DNA of 64,000 nt from Siphonodentalium dalli. Taxonomy: Eukaryota; Mollusca; Scaphopoda; Gadilida; Siphonodentaliidae. This document shows positions 34,606-46,044 of this stretch, piece after piece (positions within the stretch are counted from its first letter, which is position 1; each line of letters opens with the position of its first letter). The translations under genes were made by a program, and so were the position numbers. The notes under the pieces are model-generated. The model was not told the origin of the DNA, did no database searches, and saw only the letters and a program-made list of their open reading frames with translations. Where the stretch lies: NCBI GenBank assembly GCA_032622095.1, contig CP136066.1, positions 116,955,319 through 117,019,318 of the forward strand, written 5' to 3'.

Positions 34606-35880
34606 AAATAAAATTTGGTGATATAAATGCGATTGTTGATGGCGCCAATAATTTTATCTTCGCCTTCCACAGTGCAACTGAACATTTTTCAGTTCAGAGT
34701 GTTTGTCTATAAATAAATGGTTCTGTAACATTTTGATGTTTGTTTACATAACAAACGCGACAATAACATGCAATGTATGCGATAGTTATATATGATTGAT
34801 ATACCTGTAACAACAAAATCTGTCTTATTATATAATATTATTTCTGTTCATGGCAGTTTTAGCTGCTGTGACTAGTTTAACAGCAATACCCCACCGCGAA
34901 GGCCGCCCGTATCTTTAACATCATATGCATGTAATCACATGTGTGATTCATATAGCCTCAAATCTGTTATCTCACATATTAAAGATACATAATCCGAATT
35001 AAAGCTTGCAAATTACTATTTCTTTGGCTTCAGGGGTAAAAAAATATTTGATTAAAGTTTAGGAACCCACCCATCAAAGCTCAGAGTGATCAGATATAAA
35101 TTTTTGAAATCTATTATTTTTCACCACCGATACTTTTTGGTGGCCTAGCTGGTAAAAAGTCGATGAGAAGACGGTCTCAGACCAAATTGCGGATGAAGAT
35201 ACATGTAGATAACTCTAAAATCAAGTGGCTTTCGTTGAACAAAATGTTGATAAATAACAGGTTTTGGGCAATTTTATGCTATATATAGTTGACTAGTTAG
35301 CATTATTTTTGTACAATTAATCGATTCTTATACAAACTGAAGTGGCATTTCAAAAAATGTTTTATTGTTGGAATCTGATGACATGGGGACCATCGAATTG
35401 GATTGAGTACCTTTAAAGCTTCTGAAAGCGCACCTCGGTACTACCATGGTAATAAAGAGGTAAAGATAATTCCAGTTATAGCGTAAAACAAAAAAATGTG
35501 ATTTGATCTAGTATATGTTTCAACATTTCAATTTACATTGATATCAATGAACGAGACTTTCTCTGATTAATAGATAATGGTACCGGTATGTAGAGATATA
35601 CAATTGCAGTTATGGGGAGGGGGTCAACTTTCTACAATTTCTGCAGTTATAGAATAAGATATTGAAAGACTTTGACACCCTACCGTAATTAACAACCTTA
35701 TGCTGCATCCCTATAGACTCATTGAGCTCTGAGTTGTTATGAAGTTGAAATGAGCAATACAATAATGGTTACAATACCCAGATTCCCATTTGTAGCTCCA
35801 CAAAATAGCAAGTAGCATCAAGTTTAGAATAAATTCAAACTGCTTTTCTTGACATACATTCGATTCAGTATATATGTGAT
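34606..35880. other. intergenic; possible 3' region of the ANK/CARD gene
   Basis: No gene. An AATAAA (minus strand) lies at 35361-35366, about 515 bp past the stop of the gene at 35881; another overlaps the stop codon itself (35880-35885). Either could serve in polyadenylation. A short inverted pair CCACCGATACTTTTTGGTGG lies near 35122. Confidence 0.35.
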
Positions 35881-37632
35881 TTATTCAAGATCGTTTTTGT
35901 TTGTTTTCTTTTTTTTTAAACTGTTCGACAGAAAAGTTCTTATTTTACCTTTATGTTTAGTCTTATCCATTGTATCATTTTTTGGAATTGAATCAGAAAT
36001 TTCAACATTACTTGTAAAACTCATGGGTCGTCTGCAAGCAGAACAAAGAGATTTGTCCTCGGAAACCAGCAGCTCACTGACATCTGTCTGACTCTCCTTT
36101 TCAGATAGAGAAACCTGCGGATCAAGAGCCATTAGGTCACGCTTCAATTTTTCCGAAACGTGACTCTGACCTTTAGCAGCAAGGGCTTCACAGAAAATTT
36201 CAAATCCTATATTTCCTTTTCTCCGAATTATAGTTGCCAGTCGGTTGACCCTTGTACGCCTGGTGGCTCCGGCTTTAATCTCATCCCTGTGATCTTCAGT
36301 GATTACACCACGGGACATGAGTATGTCAAGGAGATAATCTGGCATCACTTCCTCACACAGATAATCCTCATTCTGGATTAGCACCTGTTTCAACTTCTCT
36401 GACATAACTTCCTTTTTAATTGATTTTCCACTCTTGACCTCATCATATGCCTCTCGAAAATGACGAATGTATACGAGAAGATGATCCTTGTCTATTTCAC
36501 CATGGATTCCAGGGTCATTAATTATCAAGGAATCAACTTGACCTAACATGATGTCCATTTGTTGTTGGACATTATCCATCGAAGGACTTTTCACAATGAT
36601 GTGGTGCAATGTGAAAATGTTGTAGTATCTTTCAGCCCAGGGTTGTTTCAATGTTGTTAGAAAGTCATTCAAGGTTTCTCCATATTTATTCTTTGTATCA
36701 GTTTTAAACTCTTTATTCATGATAATGTTGGTGAATATCTCCACCTGGTCATTCTCTGCTGCATAGAAGGCAGCTGTATATCCTCGATTGTCCTGCGCAT
36801 TAATATCTGTTCTCGAGTTTTTCATTATGGCATTTGCTATGTCCACACAGAATTTTGGAGCATGGTATATAGCCCCCATCAGATAAGTCATTTCTATAAT
36901 TCCTTGTGATGCAATATAGACACCGCTTCCCATTCGGTTTACGTTAAACTTGTGACTGTTGTTTTCATCAAAGAATGCTATAGACAGGGCTTTAGCTTGA
37001 GACGTTACGGCTTTCATGACTAGATCATGGTCTTTAGTAACCATTTCTTTACCAAACAACTTGAATAATATCCCAATAAGCTGGGAAACACAATCAACGC
37101 ACCAGATACATTCAAAATCTTGTGGAAAACACTTGAAAAGTCTAATGACTGATGAATGGGCAGCAGACTTAGATGAGAAGAAATCAGTCATTGTCTCAGA
37201 TCCATATAGGGCCAACATTTTGGTTGACCATGGTCTGTGAATTAGTCCTTCGCTGTCAAACAAAACTTGAATAACACCCAACCAAGGTTTGATACAGCCA
37301 GATGAAAGAATTGTTTCCAGGGGGCAGTGGACATGTGATGTCTTTGTCCTACATGCCGAATGACAAAATGTAGGTTTTTCCTTAGTAATACCACTCACAT
37401 TTAAGAACATACATAGCAGTCGTTGGAAGTCTTGACTCTCAAGACACTTGATCAGATCTGTTGAATTCAGCTGACCTGTTTTCACTTCCTTTAGTTTTGG
37501 AATCAGTTCTCTCAGGTCCTCATGGTATCGGAGGTCTGTTACCAAATTGACAATGGTGTACCATTCATGGGAATTTCTTGTTTCATCTGATGCATGGTCA
37601 AACAGTATATGCTGGTTGAGTATTTCAAACAC
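35881..37632 (-). CDS. ankyrin- and CARD-containing protein (583-residue open frame)
   Basis: The longest credible host frame in the window. Residues ~276-325 contain an ankyrin-like pair (DINAQDNRGYTAAFYAAENDQ, then TDTKNKYGETLNDFL). Residues ~412-502 match a CARD: LKQVLIQNEDYL, then LLDILMSRGVITEDHRDEI, then TRVNRLATIIRRKGNIGFEIFCEAL, the pattern of CARD helices 1-6 seen in NOD and caspase adaptors. Residues 530-533 form a CxxC (CSAC), and the tail (557-579) is Lys-rich, possibly a nuclear or membrane-binding signal. CARDs mediate homotypic assembly in caspase or NF-kB signalling, so a cytosolic adaptor role is likely (inference). The frame has no ATG at its 5' end (first codon GTG after a TGA); the first internal Met is residue 75. 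No disabling stop occurs in 1.75 kb, which argues for selection. Confidence 0.8.
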   Translation of the reverse strand: MFEILNQHILFDHASDETRNSHEWYTIVNLVTDLRYHEDLRELIPKLKEVKTGQLNSTDLIKCLESQDFQRLLCMFLNVSGITKEKPTFCHSACRTKTSHVHCPLETILSSGCIKPWLGVIQVLFDSEGLIHRPWSTKMLALYGSETMTDFFSSKSAAHSSVIRLFKCFPQDFECIWCVDCVSQLIGILFKLFGKEMVTKDHDLVMKAVTSQAKALSIAFFDENNSHKFNVNRMGSGVYIASQGIIEMTYLMGAIYHAPKFCVDIANAIMKNSRTDINAQDNRGYTAAFYAAENDQVEIFTNIIMNKEFKTDTKNKYGETLNDFLTTLKQPWAERYYNIFTLHHIIVKSPSMDNVQQQMDIMLGQVDSLIINDPGIHGEIDKDHLLVYIRHFREAYDEVKSGKSIKKEVMSEKLKQVLIQNEDYLCEEVMPDYLLDILMSRGVITEDHRDEIKAGATRRTRVNRLATIIRRKGNIGFEIFCEALAAKGQSHVSEKLKRDLMALDPQVSLSEKESQTDVSELLVSEDKSLCSACRRPMSFTSNVEISDSIPKNDTMDKTKHKGKIRTFLSNSLKKKKTNKNDLE

Positions 37633-37726
37633 TCATTTTTCACACTGAATTTCATCAATGTATCCATGTTTAGTTTGAATCTATTGTCTCTGTAACCTCT
37701 GTTCTAGCGCTATACACATAGTAACA
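37633..37726 (-). other. probable 5' exon segment and start of the ANK/CARD gene
   Basis: An ATG at 37667 in good context (AAACATGG) opens MDTLMKFSVKNE, which would run straight into the large frame if one base were added near 37633. A splice acceptor-like ATTTTCCAG ends at 37727, so 37726-37668 could be 5' UTR from an upstream exon. Two readings exist: a one-base deletion (pseudogene allele or assembly error), or an exon that starts at a weaker acceptor (AATGAG at 37633) and is fed by exons further upstream. The sequence cannot decide. Confidence 0.45.
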
Positions 37727-39019
37727 CTGGAAAATCTACAAATAGGAATACAAATTAGGTAGACATGAAGTCAGTACTGTAAAACAGTTACATTGTTGAT
37801 ACACAGAATAAAGGCTCAACATGAGGTGAGTAGTAATAAATCTCAAATTGAGAAAGGATTGAGGGATCCTAAGACTCTATCGTGATAATCATGAAACATT
37901 GAGAGATGCTGAATATTTTCCCTGAATTTTTTGTATAGATTCTGTTGTATAAAATAATAATTTGAATGTATTGGCCTATGTAAATAATTGAAACTGCATG
38001 GGAAATAGTTTTGGAATTAGCAATCAGTAGCCAGTGGCAAAACATGTGCTTGGGATTGTTATACCAACCAATTGCACTCAGAAATATTCAAGTTGGGACA
38101 GATGAAATATGAGCTAGGATACTGTCAATTTGCTCATTAAATTTTTTTTTTAGTGAAAAATGATAAAATGTTAGTTAATTTGTAATTTTGAGACTAGGTG
38201 CCAGAACTTCCAGCAAAAGAAGCAGTTGTTTTAGGATAGGATACTCATATTAATACATAGTACATTTGACAAATATTGTATTGTATATTCGAGGGGTGGC
38301 ATAGTCAGGCTAGACTGTTTTCCTGCCACCCCCATAAAGATGACTAGATGTTAAGATAGGCCGTCAATATTTCTTATACAATACACGGCTATATGATTAT
38401 GTATCACATGAAGGTTGAATTTAAATGGATTCTTTGCGTGGAGGGTATACAATGTACTTATAGATTAATCTTTTGTGGGCTACTCGATGGTTTGTCTCTT
38501 TCTAGTTAGTGGCAATATATGTATATATGTTCCTTAAAAGTCGAGTAGGAATATACTTGTTGTGGTTGTGGATTGCGATGTTTTTGTGGAGTGAGTTAAG
38601 TTTGGAATTCATGGATGACCATATCCCAATTTTAGATCTCAAAGCAACATCAGCATCATGTGGTGAATTCGGAACTGGAGAATTAGGTAAATAGAAAATC
38701 AGTAATAAAAAAATAGAATGGACGACAGGAGTTTATTTGGAAATATATGTACACATAACCATTTATGATGTAAACATTATAAATAGCATTGTTCAAACAC
38801 AAGATCACTGTTTTGAGTGTTTAAAATTAAATCCTACCTGAGCTTCACAATAGCCATCTGACTCATGCGGTGAATCATGTTATTTCAATGAAATGTGTCA
38901 AGTTTTATTGACCCTGCAGCTCTAATGAGTCATGATCGAATTCCCATTAATTGTCAAAAATTTTAATAAAGGCTTAAGAATAAATAATCCTGTTTCTCTG
39001 AACCATATCGGACTGAACT
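37727..39019. other. intergenic or upstream intron
   Basis: No recognised exon or repeat. If the ANK/CARD gene has upstream exons they were not found here. Confidence 0.35.
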
Positions 39020-39656
39020 ATATTTTGTAAAGTTTGAGCTATTGCCATGGCTTGGTATCAATCGTCTGTGTGTGCGTGTGTGCATTATTCGTCAACAATT
39101 TCCTTTAGCATGGGCTACGTACAGGTCGTACCTTTGGTCGGATCATTATGAAATTTGACATGGACATTGACATTGACATGTAGATGGGAACGAGTCATTT
39201 TGGGGGCATTCAGCAAAAAAACATGACCGCCAGTGGCCATGTTAGATTTCAAAATTCAATCCATTAGCACGGGCTACAGGCCTGAGTGTTCATCTCATCA
39301 TCATGAAATTTGTCATGGAAGTTTATATTGACATGTAGATGGGAAAGAGTCATTTTGGGGTCATTTGGCCATAAAACATGGCTGCTGACAGCCATCTTGG
39401 ATTTTACTCTTTGTATGACTAAATCCTTTGGCACAGGCTACAGGTCGTATCTTTAGTTGGATCATCATGAAATTTGTCATGGATGTTAACATTGACATGT
39501 AAATGGGAACGGGTTATTTCGGGTAATTCGGCAAAAAAACATGGCTGCTATTGGCCATCTTGGATTTCGAAATTAAATCCATTAGCATGGGCTACAGGCC
39601 GCACTGTTTGTCTGATCATCATGAAATTTGTCAGTTATGTTAATATTGACATGTAG

Positions 39657-39664
39657 ATGGGAAC
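39657..39664. repeat. 8-bp target-site duplication (left)
   Basis: ATGGGAAC, repeated at 40282-40289. Other units of the host array show the uninterrupted target GATGGGAACGAGTC, confirming the boundary. Confidence 0.95.
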
Positions 39665-40281
39665 TAGTGATGCGGACAGGACCGCCTTGGCGGTCCAGGC
39701 CATTCCGGTCCGGTACACATGCCTGGACCGGTCCAAAACGGTCCGGTCCACCTATAATAGGCTATATGTTAATGAATTCTCTGTTTTCTCAAAGTTTTTA
39801 CTCTGTATAGTATAAACTATAAGGTTATTGAGTTCAGTGCATTACAATGAGTACATATATGTTAAACTGGGAACGATGCACGATAATACTGATGATAATT
39901 ATACAAATGTGTACTAATATGACTACTACATTAATATTGGAGTCTTGGTGATTGTGATGGCTGATTGTATAGTCCTGACAATTACAGTTATATACCTAAA
40001 TACAACTACTATTGGATTAATTTGACTGTCTTGTCACAAAGCAGGCGGCCGCCCACACTGGCACTTTCATTATAAGGAAAGTGACATGTACAAATACGGC
40101 AAATACGCAATAATATTTGCGATAGATTATTATTATTTATAACTGAAGTAAAATAGTGGACCGGACCGGAGAGTACCGGACCGGCGGCAAAAAGCGGTCC
40201 GGTCCGGTCCAGTGACCGGACCGCGGTCCACCCCTGGACCGCGGACCCGACCGGTCCAAAGCGGTCCGGTCCGCATCACTA
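39665..40281. mobile_element. non-autonomous hAT element, 617 bp
   Basis: Ends TAGTGATGCGGAC and GTCCGCATCACTA are inverse; 8-bp duplication ATGGGAAC. Both subterminal regions are packed with CGGTCCGGTCC-type repeats of alternating orientation, probably transposase binding sites. The centre is AT-rich and non-coding. It lies inside an array unit, so it is younger than the array. Confidence 0.93.
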
Positions 40282-40289
40282 ATGGGAAC
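40282..40289. repeat. 8-bp target-site duplication (right)
   Basis: ATGGGAAC, identical to 39657-39664. Confidence 0.95.
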
Positions 40290-41156
40290 GAGTCATTTTG
40301 GGGTCATTTGGCCAAAAAACATAGCCACCAGCAGCCATCTTGGATTTTATTCTTTGCATGACTAAATCCTTTGGCACCGCCTACATGTCATACCTTTAAT
40401 AGGATCATCATGAAATTTGTCATGGATGTTAATATTGACATGTAGATGGGAACGAGTCATTTTGGGGACATTCGGCCATAAAACATGGCCACCGACAGCC
40501 ATCTTGGATTTTCCTCTTTGCTCGACTAAATCCTTTGGCATGGGCTACAGGTCGTACCTTTGGTCGGATCATCATGAAATTTGTATTGATATTGACATGT
40601 AGATGGGAACGAGTCATTTTGGCATCATTCAGCAAGAAAACTTGCCATCTTGGATTTCAAAATTCAATCCATTAGCACGGGCTACAGGCCGGAGTGTTTG
40701 TCTGATCATCATAATTTTGTGGTGGATGTTAATATTGACATGCAGATGGGAACAAGTCATTTTGGGGTCATTTGGCCATAAAACATGGCCGCCAGCAGCC
40801 ATCTTGGATTTTACTCTTTGCATGACTAAATCCTTTGGCATGGGTTACAGGTCGTAACTTTGGTCAGATCATTATGAAATTTGTAATGGCTTTTGAAATT
40901 GGAATGTAGATGGGAACGAGTCATTTTGGGGTCATTCTGATAAAAAACATGGCCGCCAGCGGCCATCTGTGATTTCAAAATTCAATCCATTAGCACGGGC
41001 CACAGGTCGTACTGTTTATCGGATCGTCATGAAATTTGTCATGGATGTTAACAATGACATGTAGATGGAAACGAGTCATTTTGGGGTCATTCGGCCAAAA
41101 AACATGGCCACCAGCAGCCATCTTGGATTTTACTCTTTGTATGACTAAATCCTTTA

Positions 41157-42507
41157 GGCCTAAAATAAAAATACGTATGTTTCCGCTAACCCGACCGACC
41201 CTATTTTAAACCCCCGACCCTAAACTTTTTATTGCCATTGCAAATTTTTTTTTTTTTTAATTTAGGTCCCAATTCATATCATAACAAGATGCAAAACATT
41301 TATATATTTATATATATTGACATAGGAAATTTAAGTTTACAAAAAGATTTAAGTTTAACAGTTGGAATCATACTGTAAAGTATGTTTGGCTTTAGCTAGC
41401 TTTCATCTTTGAAAACTTCAAATAATTTGAGTTCAGGTATGTTATCATTCAGCGTTCAGACTTCAGTATTTCAATCAATTACAGCACAGGAACATATTAA
41501 CAATTTGATCAAAGTGGGATCGCATAATACCAAATGAAAAATAAACATAGAGATTAGTACCATATATAGTCATTACTACCTTAATACATGTACATTGTGT
41601 ATTTACATGTAGTATATTATGTACGGTATGCGTCTCACTTGAATTCTATAAAATAGCCTATTTATGAATTAGAGTGAGAATGGCAAGTCTCATTTCATGC
41701 AGGATAAGCATAATCCATTGAACCAAAAGATATCTGACAATAACTTATAAGCATTTCCAATCCATACATATATAAAAAGTTCCAAAGTTATGCTTGAGAA
41801 ATCTGATTAAATTGACCTCTCAGTAAAATTCAAAATACTGACTCAAAGAGCCTTAGATTAGCTCTAAATGCAATGGATTTTCAAAAATTTTCCAGGGGGA
41901 GAACCCCCACCATCATCAGGGGGTCACCCTTCCCAAACATTCCTCTGCTCAGGCCTTCAGGTTATGCCTTCGGCATATCATAGCCCAAAAACAGGCCGTG
42001 TCCCCAAAAAATACCTAGATCCTTCACTGAATGCGGAGGAGAAGGTGGTGTTGTGAAGCCATCCTTAAGAGATCGGTACAAGACGGTCAATACAATATGT
42101 GAACAGTGCAGTGGTGCTGGACTGACTCCAGTTGTCGCCAGACCATATGGGAAATATTAGGATTATCAAAGACTATATTAGTATATAGACTAGTATATAT
42201 GTAAATATTAAAGCATATGTAAGATTGAATTAGAGTTTCTAGTTCCTTTGTCATCTGGGTTAGCCTGATTGGTGCTAAGAAGTGCATAGTTTGGGTTATT
42301 GACAAGTATTATACAGTTATTTTTAAAGATACTGAAAAAAAAAGTTTAAAAAAAAAAAGAGTTAAGCCAACCTTAATGAATATATCATTAATATACAAGT
42401 ATTATACAGTTATTTTTAAAGATACTGAAAAAAAAAGTTAAGCCTACCTACCTACCCTAATTTTTTTTAGCTCGTTAGCAGAAACAAAGGTATTTTTTTT
42501 TTAGGCC
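41157..42507. mobile_element. Harbinger-like non-autonomous element, 1351 bp
   Basis: Ends GGCCTAAAATAAAAATACGT and, inverted, GGCCTAAAAAAAAAATACCT, the match continuing through TGTTTCxGCTAAC (about 34 bp). TTA lies on both sides (41154-41156 and 42508-42510), and other array units show the uninterrupted CCTTTAGCAC. A 3-bp TWA duplication with GGCC-start ends fits PIF/Harbinger. Its middle (41265-42010) is inverse to 5215-5955. A 94-bp direct duplication (CAAGTATTATACAGTTATTT) lies at 42303-42440. A GTAGGTAGGTAGG motif (inverted as CCTACCTACCTACC) lies near the right end. Confidence 0.85.
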
Positions 42508-43475
42508 TTAGCACAGGCTACAGGTCGTACCTTTAGTCTGATCATCATGAAATTTGTCATGGCTGTTGAAATTGGAATGTAGATGGTTATTTTGGGGTCT
42601 TTCGAACAAAAAACATGGCCGCCAGTGGCCATCTTTGATTTAAAAATTCAATGCATTAGCACAGGCTACAGGTCATACTGTTCGTCTGATCATCATGAAA
42701 TTTGTCATGGATGTTAATATTGACATGTAGATGGGAACGATTAATTTTGGGGTCATTTGGTCAAAAAACATGGCCGCCAACAGCCATCTTGGATTTTACT
42801 CTTTGTATGACTAAATCCTTTAGCACGGGCTAGAGGTCGTACCTTTAGTCTGATCATCATAAAATTTGTCATGGATGTTAATATTGACATGTAGATGGGA
42901 ACGAGTCATTTTGGGGTCAATCGGCCAAAAAACATGGCTGCCAGCAGCCATCTTGGATTTTACTCTAGGTATGACTAAATCCTTTAGCACAGGCTACAGG
43001 TCGTACCTTTAGTCTGATCATCATGAAATTTGTCATGGCTGTTGAAATTGGAATGTAGATGGGAACGAGTCATTTTGGGGTTATTCGGGCAAAAAACATA
43101 GCTGCCAGCGGCCATCTTTGATTTCAAAATTCAACACATTAGCACGGGCTACAGGTCATACTGTTCGTCTGATCATCATAAAATTTGTCATGGATGTTAA
43201 TATTGACATGTAGATGGCGACGATTAATTTTGGGGTCAATCGGCCAAAAAACGTGGCCGCCAGCAGCCATCTTGGATTTTACTCTTTGTATGACTAAATC
43301 CTTTAGCACAGGCTACAGGTCGTACATTTAGTCTGATCATCATAAAATTTGTGATGGATGTTAACAATAACATGTAGATGGGAACGAGTCATTTTGGGGT
43401 CATTCGGCTAAAAAACATGGCCGCCAGCAGCCATCTTGGATTTTACTCTGTGTGTGACTAAATCCTTTACCACAC

Positions 43476-44546
43476 CGTATAATCAATCGGAAGATGTTTC
43501 GGGCCAACGCGGATGTTTTTGACATACAACGAAGGTGCGACGTGTTTTTTTGGTCATTTTCATGCGTTGATTCTGGAGTGGACATGCCCTAGACAGCACA
43601 AGAAGAGAATGGAAAGGTATATTTGCATTATTCCTCGATTGCCCAGTGTTGGGATCATTTCCACACACGTGTAAAGTATTAGCGGGTGTAGTAGGTGCAC
43701 ACTATATATTTTTGGGCTGTACAAAACAGGTACCCCCGACAGCAAAATCCGTCCAGTTGACGAAACATAGTTATTTCAATTAAATTGGCACCAGCCGGCC
43801 AATATGTTCACTTATTAATGTAGCGGAATGTCTTGGCAATTACCATTGCGAATTTCAGTTCATAATTTCCCGAAATGACCGATCGTATCAAATGTAAGGC
43901 ATGGTGTAGAGAACATTGACAACGCGGATGTGTCGGGAGTGACAACACGGGTGCGACGTGCAGAGGAATTTGGGTTGAGTTCCTTGAATCACGCTGTTGT
44001 CATTTTAAGACAATCTGATGCGCTCCGGAAGTAGCCACGCGTATGCGACCGTGCACCATGGCTCCTGTGACATTTGTACGCAACAAACGAGATCGCTGAG
44101 TCTTATTTGTCGCGCACTGAGCGAAAAATAGTACTACTCCTGAGTGTATACCCTAACAACAGGGAACCTAGAGGACTGTACATGTATATGAGTTACATAT
44201 ATGTTATGGAAGTTTGGACTGAACAAACGACTATCTTTGTATACGAGGGCGTGATATGCAATCTAAAGAAACGACGATTAAGTATAATATTACTCTGTTT
44301 ATAATCGTGTGCGTATTTGGTGGATAGTTTCGCAGCATGCAACGGCTCGTGCATGAGATAACCACACAATTTCAGTCGATATTTAACGCTCGTTATGGCA
44401 TAGTGTGGCCAGAGCAGGCACAATTTTGACTATCAACAACGCGCAAGAACACTATTTGTTGTAAGATATTGAAAACTTTCCGTGAACACATTTCAATATT
44501 ACACAGTATCATGCCTGAACTCGTGAAGCGTGCCTCACCCTACATT
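43476..44546. other. intergenic, no gene recognised
   Basis: Somewhat GC-richer. The phrase CAACGCGGATGT occurs at 43505 and 43920, with GTGCGACGTG nearby in both, so a diverged duplication is possible. No domain was recognised in the short frames. Confidence 0.35.
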
Positions 44547-45120
44547 TTATGTAAGAAATGAATGTCGTGGTAGTGTGTGTTATTTGGTGATACGACGATG
44601 TGGTGTTCCGGGGTACACTTCGCGGTTTACACTAAATGTACCCAGAGCCACCACTTCGTCGTATATCCCAATAACACGCACTACCAGGACATTCATATCT
44701 TATATTTATATAACGCTTTGATTATTTATTCCCATAAATATCTGAGTGAAATAGTTTTTATTTTCCAAAAGATGGCCGAGAATATGAGGTTAGCCCACTT
44801 ATCACATATATTCAGCCCAATATAAGATTTCAGAACATGTCGCGGTGATATCGTAATGATTGAAATCAATCGGAATCCTCGGTACGATTCGACGAGGGTG
44901 ACGATTGGATTGAAATCACTGTCTTCCGATTGTAATTCGGCTGAACTTTGAAAAACTCGCCCAATTATTCTGACCGCGTGGAATACATTGATCAGTTGAG
45001 ATTACATAATCAGAGTGCTCCTTCCTGTTTGTGCTACACATCATAATACAACATGGTCTCTGTATTATGCAGACATAAAACAAGTTGCCCAAGTGTCAGT
45101 TGACCAATCACATGACAGTC
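44547..45120. repeat. dispersed repeat, copy 2, with hairpin
   Basis: Related to 17460-17800. The left part forms an inverted repeat: ATGAATGTCGTGGTAGTGTG and GATACGACGATGTGGTG pair with CACCACTTCGTCGTATATC and CACGCACTACCAGGACATTC. It ends with AAGTGTCAGTTGACCAATCA. Confidence 0.68.
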
Positions 45121-45540
45121 TTTAGTGTATCACAGACGGGCTGTGTAAATATTATGATTTTGACTGAGTTATGCCCCTTTTTCTACTTAGATTTTAACTG
45201 ATTTGCTGTTTCTGGATGATAACTTTAGATTGAATCAAGTGAACTGAACCAAATTTGGTATATTAGTTTACCACTCCAAAATATAGATCAAGTTCGAAAA
45301 TATAGATCAAGTGCCCAAGTGTCAGTTGACCAATCACATGACAGTCTTTAGTGTATCACAGACGGGCTGTGTAAATATTATGATTTTGACTGAGTTATGC
45401 CCCTTTTTCGACTTAGATTTTACCCGATATGCGGTTTCCAGATGATAACTTTAAATTGAATCGAGTGAACTGAACCAAATTTGTTATACAGATCAAGTTC
45501 AAATATTATTTCTTCTTAAGTCAAAGGTTTCAAATAAATG
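45090..45540. repeat. 223-bp tandem duplication
   Basis: AGTGTCAGTTGACCAATCAC starts at 45091 and 45314, each followed by GTGTATCACAGACGGGCTGT and GACTGAGTTATGCCCCTTTT. The second half resembles 53690-54050 inverted. Confidence 0.85.
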
Positions 45541-45800
45541 AATTAAACCATGCCCCACTCTACTCCAGAAACGGGCGTATTTATAATGCCACACCCCGAC
45601 TGCGTGCTCTTGTTTCTACTTAGAAAATGTTCTCAAAATGCAGAACTTTGTCCGATCCTGTATTCTTATTTTTCCTATAAATTGTGTTTAAACTTGGCAC
45701 AGATGTTTATTTATATGTGAAGTTATCCCCTTCTTTTGACTTAGAAACATGCAGAATTTTGTCCGAACTTGTATTTCTACATTTTCCGGTAAATTTTATT
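45541..45800. repeat. fragment of a dispersed repeat
   Basis: CCACTCTACTCCAGAAACGG near 45552 is the inverse of 53715-53735. 45620-45800 has repeated AATTTTGTCCGA and AACTTGGCACAGA phrases, as in the duplicated segments at 30.0 and 33.2 kb. Confidence 0.65.
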
Positions 45801-45823
45801 TAAAACTTGGCACAGAGGCCGAT

Positions 45824-46044
45824 TCAGCAATTTTGTTTGCAGTTTTTCTCAAATGCCATGGGGGTCTCATCAGTCACATTGAGACAGCCCACCTCTAGTT
45901 TGTTAACAACTGTAGTACAGTCACTTGTCAAAGATGACAGACACCTTTTATTAAAAATTTGTGGAAACCTGGGCTTGAATGCACAATACTTGACGTCATA
46001 ATGTTTCCAGTTCAACACCAATACCATTTTACTGATAGTGGACA
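45824..46044 (-). pseudogene. exon-like fragment, unknown protein
   Basis: A minus-strand frame beginning just after an acceptor-like AGATTTTCCAG (ends 46045) reads KMVLVLNWKHYDVKYCAFK, RFPQIFNKRCLSSLTSD and NVTDETPMAFEKNCKQN before a stop at 45824. Composition and the sharp boundary suggest a genuine or decayed exon. The acceptor context matches that upstream of the ANK/CARD gene (ATTTTCCAGTGT in both), which hints at a paralogous 5' part. AATAAA on the minus strand (45795-45800) lies 24 bases past the stop, but inside a dispersed repeat. No domain can be named. Confidence 0.35.

Larger units (their letters stand above)
39020..43475. repeat. large tandem-core array, ~158-bp units with two insertions
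   Basis: About 15 units, each with CTACAGGTCGTACC (or close), GATCATCATGAAATTTGTCA, GACATGTAGATGGGAACGAG, TCATTTTGGGGTCATT, AAAACATGGC and CAGCCATCTTGGATTT. Two subtypes mostly alternate: one begins GACTAAATCCTTTxGCA, the other AAATTCAATCCATTAGCAC, giving a ~315-bp higher-order period. The left end (TTTTGTAAAGTTTGAGCTATTGCCATGG) matches the start of the short element at 53077. The array is interrupted by a hAT element (39665) and a Harbinger-like element (41157). The short frames here are shadows. This resembles pearl/HINE-like elements with expanded cores (inference). Confidence 0.88.

Noticed and set aside
37630-37632. GTG as the translation start of the ANK/CARD protein
   Set aside because: Non-ATG starts are very rare in animals, and a TGA precedes it in frame; a frameshift or splice is more likely.
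39020-43475. CRISPR-like regular spacing of repeated blocks
   Set aside because: Units are about 158 bp, contiguous and similar over their full length, and the DNA is eukaryotic; there are no unique spacers.
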